A DNA stretch of 64,000 bases from an uncultured bacterium (GTDB lineage Bacteria; Patescibacteriota; Gracilibacteria; Absconditabacterales; Absconditicoccaceae): assembly GCA_916049765.1 (NCBI GenBank), contig CAJZIX010000004.1, forward strand, positions 12,921 to 76,920. Reading direction: 5' to 3'. The position numbers were made by a program, and so were the translations under genes. The notes beneath the pieces were generated by a model. It searched no databases. It was not told where the DNA came from and was given only the letters and a program-made list of their open reading frames with translations. Below, one piece after another: positions 1 through 8,549 of the stretch; within the stretch, counting starts at the first letter, position 1; the number at the start of each line of letters is the position of its first letter.

Positions 1-1
1 G

Positions 2-832
2 ATTTGATTCGTCGGATCAGAGTTTTTTCAATGAAAAGGCACAGCTTCTAGTCCATCTTTTGCTCAATCTTCAGCGTTTCCCTCTCAGAAGCCAGATTTT
101 TCAGCTTTTTTTGCAGAGGAAGAAAAAGGTGGAGAAAAGTCAGATTTTTTCTCTCCATGAATTGGTGGAAGAAAAGCAGAAAATGAAGCACTTTTTGGGG
201 TATGAGGGAGTCAGATTTCTCAGTTTGGTTCACTAGATGCAGAGCACAATCAGGAGCAGTTTTATTTTCACAAAGATATTGGGGAATATCAAATCTTAGG
301 TCAGCTTTGGAATATGTACATTGCATTACAGGCAGATACGGCGCTTTACCTCATTGATCAGCATGCTTTAGCGGAGAGAATCGCTTTTGAAAAGATGAAA
401 ACTTCTCAAGATTTGACACCTGAAAGCCTACTTCAGCCTTTGAAATTTGAAGTAACGCAGATTGCTCATTTGGAGCAGAAAATTGAAGAACTCAATCAAC
501 TTGGTTTTGAGATTTCTCTCTTATCTGAAAATGTAATTGTGATCTATGCCATTCCAAAGGTCTTTGTCCAGTATCCAGTAGATATGTGAGTTCTGCTCAA
601 TCATGTTTTGTATCTTGAAGAAATTACTTTTGATCATCTCTTAGATGGAGTCTATGCAACGAAAGCCTGCAAAGCGTCAATCAAAGCTGGACATAAACTT
701 TCTTACCTCCAGATGCAACAACTTGTTCAAGATGGATTTGAGTTTATTCCAGGGATGTTTGTTTGTCAGCATGGAAGACCATTTTTTGTGAAGATGGATA
801 AAAAGCATGTTGATGGGCTTTTTGATAGATAG
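2..832 (+). CDS. mutL: DNA mismatch repair protein MutL, C-terminal part (5' end outside window)
   Basis: The frame is already open at the window edge, so the N-terminal ATPase domain lies upstream; 276 residues are visible. Near 353-390 the frame reads DQHALAERIAFE, which fits the DQHA(X)2E(X)4E metal-binding motif of MutL proteins that nick the strand to be repaired. Further on, ACKASIK and CQHGRP (about 660-780) match the other conserved C-terminal endonuclease motifs. The first 90 residues are Ser/Phe/Gln-rich linker. Five TGA codons (first at 5-7, last at 586-588) must be read as Gly to keep the gene whole. It ends with TAG and is followed by a clear promoter for the next gene. Confidence 0.9.
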
Positions 833-854
833 GCGATTTTTGAAAGGAGAAAAT

Positions 855-882
855 TTGACATCTATGAATAAAAAGGTATAAT
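855..882 (+). promoter_or_regulatory. Sigma70-type promoter
   Basis: TTGACA (855-860) and TATAAT (877-882) are separated by 16 bp, just downstream of mutL and 39 bp before the ATG at 921. This is the best consensus promoter in the window. Confidence 0.75.
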
Positions 883-920
883 ACAGAATATCTTATCTTT
901 ATATTGTTATTTTTAATGCC

Positions 921-1412
921 ATGGAAAATAAAACATCAGTTTCTCCAAAAAATTTTGAATCTCAGGAAGGAAAAGGAGTCTTTTGAAAAATTAAGAGATT
1001 TGTAAAACGTGTTAATCGTAATATTAAGAATACTCTTGATAAAGAGAAAATAAGAGATGAGTGGAAGGAGAGTATCGTTAACGAATTTAAAATGCTTTCT
1101 CCTCAAGAAAAAAATAAAATAAAAGAGCGTTTACTTTCGTACTTTAAGGAAGAAAGTTTAGATTATAAAAGATCTTATTTGCCTGATTTTTATTTGCCTA
1201 ATTGAAAAATCGTTGATCCTCTTAATGAGCATATTTTTGATCCAAAAGATGCGAATGTTAGGAAAGACTTTATTATTAATCAGATTCGTCCTTTTTTTCA
1301 GAGTGTGGATTGGTCAGATAAAGATATTAATCGTACGATTTTTGACTTTTTAGAAGAGTTTGGGATTCAAGTAAGACCTAGTATCTCACCTTTAGGATCT
1401 CGTATTTGATAG
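921..1412 (+). CDS. Hypothetical protein, 163 aa
   Basis: I do not recognise this protein. It begins at the second of two close ATGs (916 and 921; only 921 is in frame). It reads as a soluble, charged protein: a basic, Lys/Arg-rich stretch at about residues 20-60, then a mixed C-terminal half with DWSDKDINRTIFDFLEEFG. There are no membrane segments. Three TGA codons are read as Gly; the last directly precedes the TAG stop. A consensus promoter lies just upstream, so it is probably transcribed on its own. Its last 35 bases overlap the convergent gene on the other strand. Confidence 0.6.
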
Positions 1413-1761
1413 GATATTTATTTAAATAATTTTTAATCATAGCTTCATTTTTATTTAGTTGTGAAGTACCACTTTTGATTTCTAGAAAAATAATTTCTTT
1501 CAGACTTCCATGAGATAAACCATCAAATACGATATAGTCAACTCCTTTCCCAATAAAGACTAAATCTTTCGTATGATATGGAAATTCTGGTAAGAGGGGA
1601 GTGATTTTTTCGGTAACTTCTCCAAGAATTGAGTTCCTAGAGTGAGAAACTGACTTTTTCTTTATTAAGGAGAGTTTGTGATAAAAAGAGATACTTAAAA
1701 AGAGATAAGCTAAAACTCCTCAGATAGCGATTCCTAGTATGAGCTGAGAAAAATTTTCCAT
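1378..1761 (-). CDS. Membrane-anchored nuclease-like protein related to archaeal Holliday junction resolvase
   Basis: 127 aa. One N-terminal membrane helix (about residues 5-28) is followed by a small soluble domain. That domain has GKGVDYIVFDGL and, about 20 residues later, IIFLEIKSGTSQLNKNE. The D...ExK arrangement and the Ser/Leu-rich follow-on match the family annotated as 'endonuclease related to archaeal Holliday junction resolvase', usually a TM helix plus a restriction-nuclease-like core. Function in that family is not settled. One TGA in the membrane helix is read as Gly. The 3' end overlaps the convergent gene ending at 1412 by 35 bp. Confidence 0.65.
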
Positions 1762-1897
1762 AAGTGATAAGAAAATAAAATTTTTTCTTTATAAGGAATT
1801 TTTGTTTCTTGTCAAAACTTTTTATGACAAAACTTCTCTTGCTTTTTTCCGAGCTTTTCTGTAGACTAAGATCAGTTTTATTTCCCTTTTTGAAATC

Positions 1898-2944
1898 GTG
1901 AAACTCTGCTTTGCACCTATGGATTGAATTACTGATTGTGCGACACGCCTTATTACTAGTCAGATTTTTGAAAAGTATAAAAATCCTGATGATGAATTGC
2001 ATCTTTGGACAGAATTTATGAATGCTGATGGATTCATTATCAATCCAAGTAAGGTCGTAAGGCATTTAATGAGTACCCCAGAACAAAAGCCTATTGCTCA
2101 AATCTATGGATGAAATGAAAAAACACTGATTGAAACTGCTAAAATTCTTGTAGAAAACTATGCTGATGATTTTTCTGGGATTGAGTTGAATACCTGATGT
2201 CCGAGCAATACGGTGATGAAATGTGGCTGATGATCTGATATGCTCAAACACCGCCCAGAAACTCTAGCTATCATCAAATCCCTTTCTGAAATTGTAAAAA
2301 GCAGTAAAAAGCTGACCTTTTCGGTGAAATCTAGAGCAGGACTGAACGAAGAAGATAAGCCTGAACAGCTCCAGTTTCTGAGCCAGATTTCTCCTTTTTG
2401 TGATCTGATCACTATCCATGGGAGAACGCTCAAGCAGCTTTATGGTTGAGAAGCGGATTTTTCATTTATTCATCAGATCAAAAGTCAGGTTTCTTGTCCT
2501 ATCATCGCAAATGGAGGCATCATGAGCTATCAGCAGGCCGAAAAAATCAGTCAAGAACGAGATTTTAATGCATTGATGATTGGGCAGGGGGCGATTGGGA
2601 ACCCTCGGGTTTTTACGCCTCACGAGCCGACTTTGGAGGAGAAGATTGAAGTGATCAAGGAACATTTGGAAGCGATGATCGCTTGTGAGTTGTGGTTTGA
2701 AAATTGGGGAGAAAAAGTGGAAGATTATAGGTTCAATCAGCCAAAAAAATCAGATTTAGAGTTTTTGAAAAAAGAAATCAATCCTGAAGCTGAATATCGT
2801 TCAGTAGTTGAATTTAGGAAGTATCTTTTTCAGTATATCAAAGGTATCCATAATTCTCGTGAATGGAAACAAAAGATTATTCCAGTTAAGACTTATAGAG
2901 ATTTAATGGAAAAATTAAGAAATTTACAGAACTTGGATAAATAA
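1898..2944 (+). CDS. dus: tRNA-dihydrouridine synthase
   Basis: 348 aa FMN enzyme that reduces uridine in the tRNA D-loop. The expected motifs appear in order: APMDGITDCATR near the N-terminus, TEFMNADG, QIYGGN, then GIELNTGCPSNTV with the catalytic Cys. These are followed by VKSRAGLN, ITIHGRT, IIANGGI and MIGQGAIGNP, which bind FMN. Several of these glycines are TGA. I chose the GTG at 1898 because a stop lies upstream at 1862-1864, no ATG is available before the conserved APMDG, and a TCAG-T-rich tract sits about 30 bp ahead, as before several other starts here. The C-terminal 60 residues are helical and charged, as in the family. Confidence 0.9.
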
Positions 2945-2953
2945 TAGTTTTTT

Positions 2954-3292
2954 TTATTTACTATCACGATACTCTTCACTTTTATAGAATTCTGCAATAA
3001 GTTCCTCTGCTGTTGGTTCATGTAAAGGAGGGAGGATTTCTTCTAATGTTCATTTTTGATCAAAATTTTCCCAATTAGAGCAGCCCTTATTTCCATCTCA
3101 TAAATCTATATCAAGTGCTTCAAAGAGTCCATCAGATGAACCATCAAGACGTTCTTTCGTTACTGATGGTCTTCGTTCATGTGTGTCCTTTTCAATGATA
3201 CATGAATGTGATTCACTTCAATCTCATAAACTTGAGTATGTGGTATCTGGAGTCCTATTCAGGAGTCAAAAATTTGATTTTGTAGAAGGCAT
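2954..3292 (-). CDS. Hypothetical acidic protein, 112 aa
   Basis: Not recognised. The frame from the ATG at 3292 to the TAA is open with five TGA codons as Gly. The N-terminal half is Ser/Thr-rich and low-complexity (many SS, GDGSESHS). The C-terminal half is acidic and more ordered (EALDIDLGDG, LEEILPPLHEPTAEELIAEF). There is no signal peptide or membrane helix. It converges on dus with 9 bp between stop codons. The composition suggests a small soluble or regulatory protein; no family can be named. Confidence 0.5.
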
Positions 3293-3586
3293 GGATGATA
3301 TCAAGTGAATAGATAAAAAATGTTTTTTTGCTATTAAAGTAATATTGAGAGATTATTATAATTGCATTTTTAATAAAGTCAAATAAACGATACTTACTTA
3401 AAAAAACAAGATAATTATCTCTTAGATTCTATGTTTTAAATGATTAATTATCTATTTTTACCAACTTTCCTAGAAAATAATAGAAAGATTTTAGAAATTT
3501 AGGGTTGATAATTCTTTGCTTAAATACAATATTAACAAAAGTTATCTATTGAAAATAATCGCTCTTCTTAACTCTACATTTAACTT
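3293..3586. other. AT-rich intergenic stretch without a gene
   Basis: About 290 bp of low-GC sequence between the divergent small gene and the priA-like fragment. I see no open frame of useful length on either strand and no clear terminator. Confidence 0.5.
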
Positions 3587-3738
3587 ATGAACTACGAACT
3601 TTTTGATCACTGAAATAAGAAAATCTATCTGGTAAATATGACCAAAGAACTCAACCAGACTTTTTCTGAACTTTTTGAAAAGGGGATGAGAAAATACCTT
3701 AGAGAAAACAAAAAAATCTGAATCCTCATCAATAACAT
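3587..3738 (+). repeat. Direct repeat, copy 1 (152 bp)
   Basis: Near-identical to 6894-7045, in the same orientation, 3.3 kb apart. Identity starts at the ATG and stops in the codons for ILIN. The two copies bracket the accessory block. Confidence 0.9.
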
Positions 3739-3802
3739 CACAGGATTATCAAATTTAAAAAATGTTTGTTCAGTATATGAAAGCCATTCCAAACTGTTTT
3801 AG
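3587..3802 (+). pseudogene. Duplicated 5' fragment of the priA-like gene
   Basis: The first 152 bp (3587-3738) repeat the start of the priA-like gene at 6894 almost exactly; I count three differences. After LINN the sequence diverges and runs into a TAG after 71 codons, before any of the zinc-binding cysteines. It is therefore a truncated copy with no likely function. It marks the left edge of the block carrying the radical SAM gene, the tiny ORF and the transporter. Confidence 0.8.
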
Positions 3803-3851
3803 AAAACAGGAGGAAATTCCAATTAATAACTGTACCGAAATAATTAAATAA
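3762..3851 (+). CDS. Possible 29-aa peptide upstream of the maturase gene
   Basis: A short frame starting at ATG 3762 (alternative ATG 3777) and ending in TAA. It contains two cysteines (IPNCFRK and INNCTE). It overlaps the tail of the priA fragment in another frame and lies about 100 bp before the radical SAM gene. Position alone makes it a candidate precursor peptide. It has no clear ribosome site and may be chance. Confidence 0.2.
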   Translation: MFVQYMKAIPNCFRKQEEIPINNCTEIIK

Positions 3852-3951
3852 TTGGAAAACAGAAAATATCTTGATTTTTGATAATCATATTCTTATATAC
3901 AGTTACACTCAATATAAACATAAGAAAAAAACAAATATTAAAAAGATCAAT

Positions 3952-5268
3952 ATGAAAAAATCTAAGTTTTTACAAAGAGTTGGGAATGATGATCATGCTC
4001 TATATTATCATTCTTTGTTCGGGCGGCTATTTCTGTTAGATAGAGAGTATATCTCAGTCTTAGAAAGTGAGAACCCGATAGACATCCATGGAAAAGAAGC
4101 AATTATAGCTGATTTGATTGATAATGGATATCTGGTTGATGAAGCTATTGATGAACGTCTTCTTCTGGAAGAATGTAATAAGCAGTTTTTAACATTGATT
4201 GAGCGTGGAGCAAATGTAACATCTCTTGACCTCAACATTTCCGAATTATGTAATTTTACGTGTCCGCACTGTATGAACGGGTGTCAAATTACTAATCCTG
4301 CGAATAAGTTGATGACTTGGGACGTTGCAAAAAAGGCTATAGACGAATATCTTAACATTATTCGGAATGATAGAACAATAGGAGAAATTCACTTTGGATC
4401 GGCTGAGCCACTTCTAAATTGGAAACTTATTGAACAAGTTGTGCGGTATTGTAAAGAAAAAAGTCCAGAAACTCCAATCTCTATAAACACAAACTTATCT
4501 CTTCTAACAAGAGAAAAAGCAATCTTTCTAAGAGATAACCGAGTTTTTATAGCAACTTCTTTAGATGGTCCACGGCAAGCAAATGACCAAATCCGTATCA
4601 AAAAGAGCGGAGGAACTTATGACCTAATTGTTGAAAAAATGGATCTGCTCTCTGAAATTGGCTATCCTTTAGATGGTTGTAGTCTCACAATGAATGATCT
4701 AAATATTAATCTCATTGATAGAGAATTCATCTACTTTCTAAAGAATCGGGGGTATATCGGCTTAGCAACAGATATAGATTTGGTTAATAATAAAAATTGT
4801 AACCAAAATATAGGCTTTTATATAGATAAATTAATGTCTATATACAAGCTTTGTTCCTCTTTAGGTATAGAAAATTTTGGTTCTTGGACAAAAGTGTTTC
4901 ATAACCTAATAAACCAAGAAGATGGAGAGGTGTTAACCTATTGTAAAGCTCAAAGTGGAAGGAACTTATCCGTAAATCCAGTTGGAGATATTTTCTTGTG
5001 TGGATATAGCACGACTAAAGTTGGTAATATCTTTGAACTTGAGAAGTTCTTTGAAAAAGATCAGTCATACTACGCTTTAGTAGCATCAAAACTACCAGGC
5101 AGAGAAAATGCTTGTTACGGCTGTTCGATTGAAGGAATCTGTGCTGGACAGTGTTTAGTAACTTCTGAGTTTTCATCAGAGCAAAATCAGAGAAAAAGTT
5201 TCCTTTGCGACTTCTATCGCGAGGTTACAGCCCAACTGCTAGGGCTAAAGTTAGCAGAAGAAGTATAA
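3952..5268 (+). CDS. Radical SAM/SPASM peptide-maturase-like enzyme
   Basis: 438 aa. The radical SAM [4Fe-4S] motif CNFTCPHC is at residues 100-107 (CX3CX2C). A C-terminal SPASM-type cluster has Cys at about 388, 391, 397, 401 and 419, plus LSVNPVGDIFLCGYS before it. The first 90 residues (ALYYHSLFGRLFLLDREY) resemble the N-terminal domains of maturases that act on ribosomal peptides. I start at ATG 3952; a TTG at 3871 would add an unconvincing extension. Unlike most genes here, none of its roughly 28 Gly codons is TGA, and it uses CGG for Arg five times, which suggests recent acquisition. A tiny Cys-ended ORF follows 19 bp downstream. The substrate is unknown. Confidence 0.85.
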   Translation: MKKSKFLQRVGNDDHALYYHSLFGRLFLLDREYISVLESENPIDIHGKEAIIADLIDNGYLVDEAIDERLLLEECNKQFLTLIERGANVTSLDLNISELCNFTCPHCMNGCQITNPANKLMTWDVAKKAIDEYLNIIRNDRTIGEIHFGSAEPLLNWKLIEQVVRYCKEKSPETPISINTNLSLLTREKAIFLRDNRVFIATSLDGPRQANDQIRIKKSGGTYDLIVEKMDLLSEIGYPLDGCSLTMNDLNINLIDREFIYFLKNRGYIGLATDIDLVNNKNCNQNIGFYIDKLMSIYKLCSSLGIENFGSWTKVFHNLINQEDGEVLTYCKAQSGRNLSVNPVGDIFLCGYSTTKVGNIFELEKFFEKDQSYYALVASKLPGRENACYGCSIEGICAGQCLVTSEFSSEQNQRKSFLCDFYREVTAQLLGLKLAEEV

Positions 5269-5287
5269 TAAAAAAACATTATTCACA

Positions 5288-5350
5288 ATGAAAAAAGTCC
5301 AAAAGATCAAGATTGTGTGTATGGCAGGCAAGCGCACGAGTTGTTGCTAA
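5288..5350 (+). CDS. Candidate 20-aa precursor peptide (Cys-rich tail)
   Basis: The ATG at 5288 lies 19 bp after the maturase stop. The peptide is basic (MKKVQKIKIVC...) and ends GKRTSCC before TAA. After this stop the same frame stays open for 20 more codons (GIHYAFPEMERRAILDNSEF) to a second TAA at 5411-5413, so the original product may have been about 41 residues, now split by a nonsense codon. A second tiny frame, MPFPRWKEELY (5361-5396), has an AGGA 8-10 bases before its ATG. The call rests on context, size and cysteines only. Confidence 0.4.
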   Translation: MKKVQKIKIVCMAGKRTSCC

Positions 5351-5471
5351 GGAATACACTATGCCTTTCCCGAGATGGAAAGAAGAGCTATACTAGATAA
5401 TAGCGAATTCTAAATCTTTATTCTAGTTTATATCAGAGAGAAATCTCTAGATTGAGCATAATATGTTCAAG

Positions 5472-5501
5472 CCTCTACCTTAATGATGGTAGAGGTTTTT
5501 T
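5472..5501 (+). terminator. Rho-independent terminator
   Basis: CCTCTACC, an 8-base loop and GGTAGAGG, followed by six T. It ends the maturase transcript and overlaps the last codons of the convergent transporter gene. Confidence 0.8.
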
Positions 5502-6676
5502 CCAAAAAATATATAGATCCCAGTGATAACAAAAAGTAAGCCAGCCGAGAGAAAGAGACCTTGAGAAAAAGTTAAATATCACAAAATCCATCATACCAAA
5601 GGTCAACCAAAAATTGAACTCAGATTTTCAACGACGGATTTCATAGATAAAACTGTTGCCCTTTTTTCTACTGAGATAAGCTGATTTGTTAGCAATCCAT
5701 CTATAGGGAATATAATATCATCAATAAAATTGTAGATAATATATAGGGAAATGAGCATTGTGATTGAGGAAGTCAATCCTGCGAAGATAAGGATTCCTAC
5801 AAAGATCAAGAGTGAACTGCCCAAAACAAGAGAACTGTTTTTCTTTTTCTTAAGAACCTTTTCAAGCAAGAGCGGAACTCCAGCTCATAAAAGTCATAAA
5901 AGCGATGAAAGATAGCCAAGATTCTCTATTGAGAAACCTAGTTGCTCAAGATAAGGTGACCAAATCAATCCTGTCAATTCATCTAAAATAAGAAAAAGAC
6001 CAATTCCTGCAAATAAAAACCATAAGGTTTTATGCTGAGCAAGATATATTCAAGAATCTCTCAAATGATGCCGAAATATCTTACCAAGAATATTTTCCTC
6101 TTCCTCTTCCCAGCGATAGTCTTTCGTCCCATCAGGAAGGAGTAAAAGCACCCCACTAGCAAGTAATAGCCCTCCTCCATACACATATCGCAGATACTCC
6201 ATGCCTCAATACTTTACAATTCAAGCTCACAAAAGCCCAGCAATGATAAATCCAATATTTCTTAAACTCCTTTTTCTCATAAAAAAAGAGTTCATATCAT
6301 CAGGATTTTCAGTTTCTATTCTATCAGAAATCCAAGCATTATCAGCCCCTGTAAAAAAAGTTTCAAAAAAGGCATTAAAACAGAAAATAATTGCAATCCA
6401 AAGAAAATTATCAGTAAGCGGCACTAAAAACAAAGTGAGAGCAGAAAGACTATACCCAAGCACAACACTTACTTTCTTCCCATAAATATCAGCAATCATT
6501 CCCGTTGGGATTTCAAAAATAAGTCCAATGATACTTCTCAAACTAGAAATCAAAGCAATCTGCCAAAAGCTAAAACCTAAAGCTACAAAATAAATAATAT
6601 AGAACGGAGTAATGACCTTTAATGCATTTTGGAGAAATGTTGCAAGATAAAATCCAAAAATAGATTTTTTGAACAT
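5480..6676 (-). CDS. MFS transporter
   Basis: 398 aa with about 12 hydrophobic segments. It begins MFKKSIFGFYLATFLQNALK and has FEIPTGMIADIYGKK after the second helix, the loop 2-3 signature of the major facilitator superfamily (D, R/K-rich). The middle loop is acidic (RWEEEEENILG). At least nine TGA codons are read as Gly, so unlike the neighbouring maturase this gene is adapted to the host code. It faces the maturase tail to tail, sharing the hairpin region, and lies within the duplicated flanks. It could export a modified peptide, but the substrate cannot be read from sequence. Confidence 0.8.
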
Positions 6677-6893
6677 AAGAAAACTTAAGAAAGATAAAAA
6701 TACCTCTATATATGTAAGATGGATATGAATATCAAGTAAACTTTTAAGCTATAAGGTAATTAGAAGATTTATTATAAAATTTTTTCTTGTACTTAATTAG
6801 AGATTAGTTATTGTTAGAATGAGATTTTTTGGTATTGATCCACTTCATTCGCAATGACGTATATTCTTCACTTTTAATTCTAAATTACTAACG

Positions 6894-7045
6894 ATGAACT
6901 ACGAACTTTTTGATCACTGAAATAAGAAAATCTATCTGGTAAATATGACCAAAGAACTCAACCAGACTTTTTCTGAACTTTTTGAAAAGGGGATGAGAAA
7001 ATACCTCAGAGAAAAGAAAAAAATCTGAATCCTCATCAACAAAAA
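6894..7045 (+). repeat. Direct repeat, copy 2 (152 bp)
   Basis: Second copy of the 3587-3738 repeat. Here it is the true start of an intact gene, so this copy is probably the parental one. Confidence 0.9.
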
Positions 7046-7952
7046 AGGCTATCATGCAGGCGTAATTTGCCATAAATGTGGTCATATTCCGCAGTGTGAT
7101 CGCTGTTCAGTTGCGGTGAATTATCATCTTTTGCCGAGTGGCGAGAAAATTGGGATTTGTCATATCTGCAAAAAGCAATATCTTTTTCCTCAACAGTGTG
7201 AGCAGTGTGGAAGCAAAGAAATCAGAGAATACGGTATGGGGACGCAGAAACTTGCACAAGTCCTGAAAGAACAATTTTGAGCAGAAAGTCTGATTATTGA
7301 GTCAGAAACCGTTAGATCGTCAAATAAAATTCAGAAACTTAAAGATGAACTGCATAGTCTTACTCAAAATGGGAAAAATCCAATTCTGATTGGTACTTCA
7401 CTTTTGACAACGCCGATGAAAGATCGGACCTTGGATTTGCTCGTGATTTTGGATGCGGATATTGGCTTGAATGTGCCTGATTTTAATGCGAGCGAGAAAA
7501 ATTTTTACTTTCTCTATGAAGCCTTTCTCAAGCATCAATGCCCGAATTTTTTAGTCCAAACGATGAATCCTGAGCATCATAGCATTCGTAGTGCTTGTAA
7601 AATGAAAAAATCAGATTTTTTTGCGATTGAAAATCAGTTTCGTCAGCAGTATTGTTACCCTCCGTATGGAGAACTCTGTTTGATTCTTTACAAAGATGAG
7701 ATTGAGCAGAAACTCTTCAATAAGGTAGATCAGCTCTATAAAGAACTCCTTTATCTTCAGCAAAAATATCAGCTTCAGGACTTGGAAATCTATACTACAC
7801 CTCCTTTAATTTATAAAATTTTTGGAAAATATAGGTATACTATCGTTTTGAAGGGGAAAGAGGTTAGGAATTTTATGGATATTGTGTATTCCAAGCTTCA
7901 GCTTCATAAAAAATGATTTAAAATCAATTGGAATGCCGAGAGTATGGTATAA
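6894..7952 (+). CDS. Short PriA-like helicase C-terminal protein
   Basis: 352 aa. It matches the second half of the replication-restart helicase PriA: KKIGILINKKGYHAG, then the zinc site with four CxxC pairs (CHKC, CDRC, CHIC, CEQC), YGMGTQKLAQVL, PILIGTSLLTTPMK, LVILDADIGLNVPDF and FRQQYCYPPYG. The N-terminal DNA-binding and DEAD ATPase halves (about 400 residues) are missing, and nothing upstream supplies them. It may be a reduced family member that binds forks without ATPase activity, or a split gene whose other half is elsewhere. TGAs are read as Gly. Confidence 0.75.
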
Positions 7953-8013
7953 GTAATTAAGAATTAACAATTAACAATGAAAAATTAAGATTAACTTTTT
8001 CGCTAAACTTAAA

Positions 8014-8049
8014 AAAAACTGAAAGAGGAAACTCAATCAGTCTTTTTTA
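8014..8049 (+). terminator. Terminator hairpin of CTGA/TCAG type
   Basis: ACTGA-aa-GAG, GAAA loop, CTC-aa-TCAGT, then CTTTTTTATTTTT. It follows the priA-like gene after about 60 bp. Confidence 0.7.
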
Positions 8050-8065
8050 TTTTTTTGATATGGAT

Positions 8066-8464
8066 CTAAATCTTGATCCATTTCCCATTTATTTTTGCTT
8101 TACCTTTCAATGTAGTTCTTTTATGAATTACATTTGGAGTAGCTAATAACTCTCCTAAAGAAGTTTTACAAATTCCTTTGTAGAAGTTACCATTGTTGCT
8201 CCTGCTCCATTCAAAATCATTTTCGTGGAGCTCTACATAGAGTAGGTTCCCTTTTACATCAAAAGCCCAAAGGCTTTCAAAGATAACTTTCTCAATTATT
8301 CCAGATGAGCTCTGAAATTCAAGAGAGATGTTTTTCTTATTTAAGGTAGCATCGTGGAAGATCCCAACCTTATAATTTACAGAAGGAGTTATCTCAACTT
8401 CCTCTTTACAACAGCTACTGAAAGCCATGATAAAGAGCATCATAAATAATAGAATTTTTTTCAT
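8066..8464 (-). CDS. Small lipoprotein
   Basis: 132 aa. A typical lipoprotein signal peptide (MKKILLFMMLFIMAFSSC) puts the lipidated Cys at residue 18, followed by another Cys. The mature part is a small beta-rich domain (SVNYKVGIFHDATL, ISLEFQSSSG, LWAFDVKGN) with a single Cys in the middle (GICKTS). No family recognised. All eight glycines use GGN codons. It has its own promoter and is followed by the TCAG-type hairpin shared with the convergent gene. Probably surface anchored. Confidence 0.7.
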   Translation of the reverse strand: MKKILLFMMLFIMAFSSCCKEEVEITPSVNYKVGIFHDATLNKKNISLEFQSSSGIIEKVIFESLWAFDVKGNLLYVELHENDFEWSRSNNGNFYKGICKTSLGELLATPNVIHKRTTLKGKAKINGKWIKI

Positions 8465-8488
8465 ATATTTTTATTTTTTGTTTTTTTA

Positions 8489-8516
8489 TTTATAATTATT
8501 TATTGTAGAATGTCAA
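8489..8516 (-). promoter_or_regulatory. Promoter of the lipoprotein gene
   Basis: Read on the minus strand: TTGACA (8516-8511), 16 bp, TATAAA (8494-8489), 24 bp before the ATG. Confidence 0.7.
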
Positions 8517-8549
8517 TGTTTTAATTTACGTTCGGTATAGAATGTAGAT

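Noticed and set aside
3871..3951. TTG start extending the maturase by 27 residues
   Set aside because: Extension is Lys/Tyr-rich junk; ATG 3952 gives a sensible N-terminal domain.
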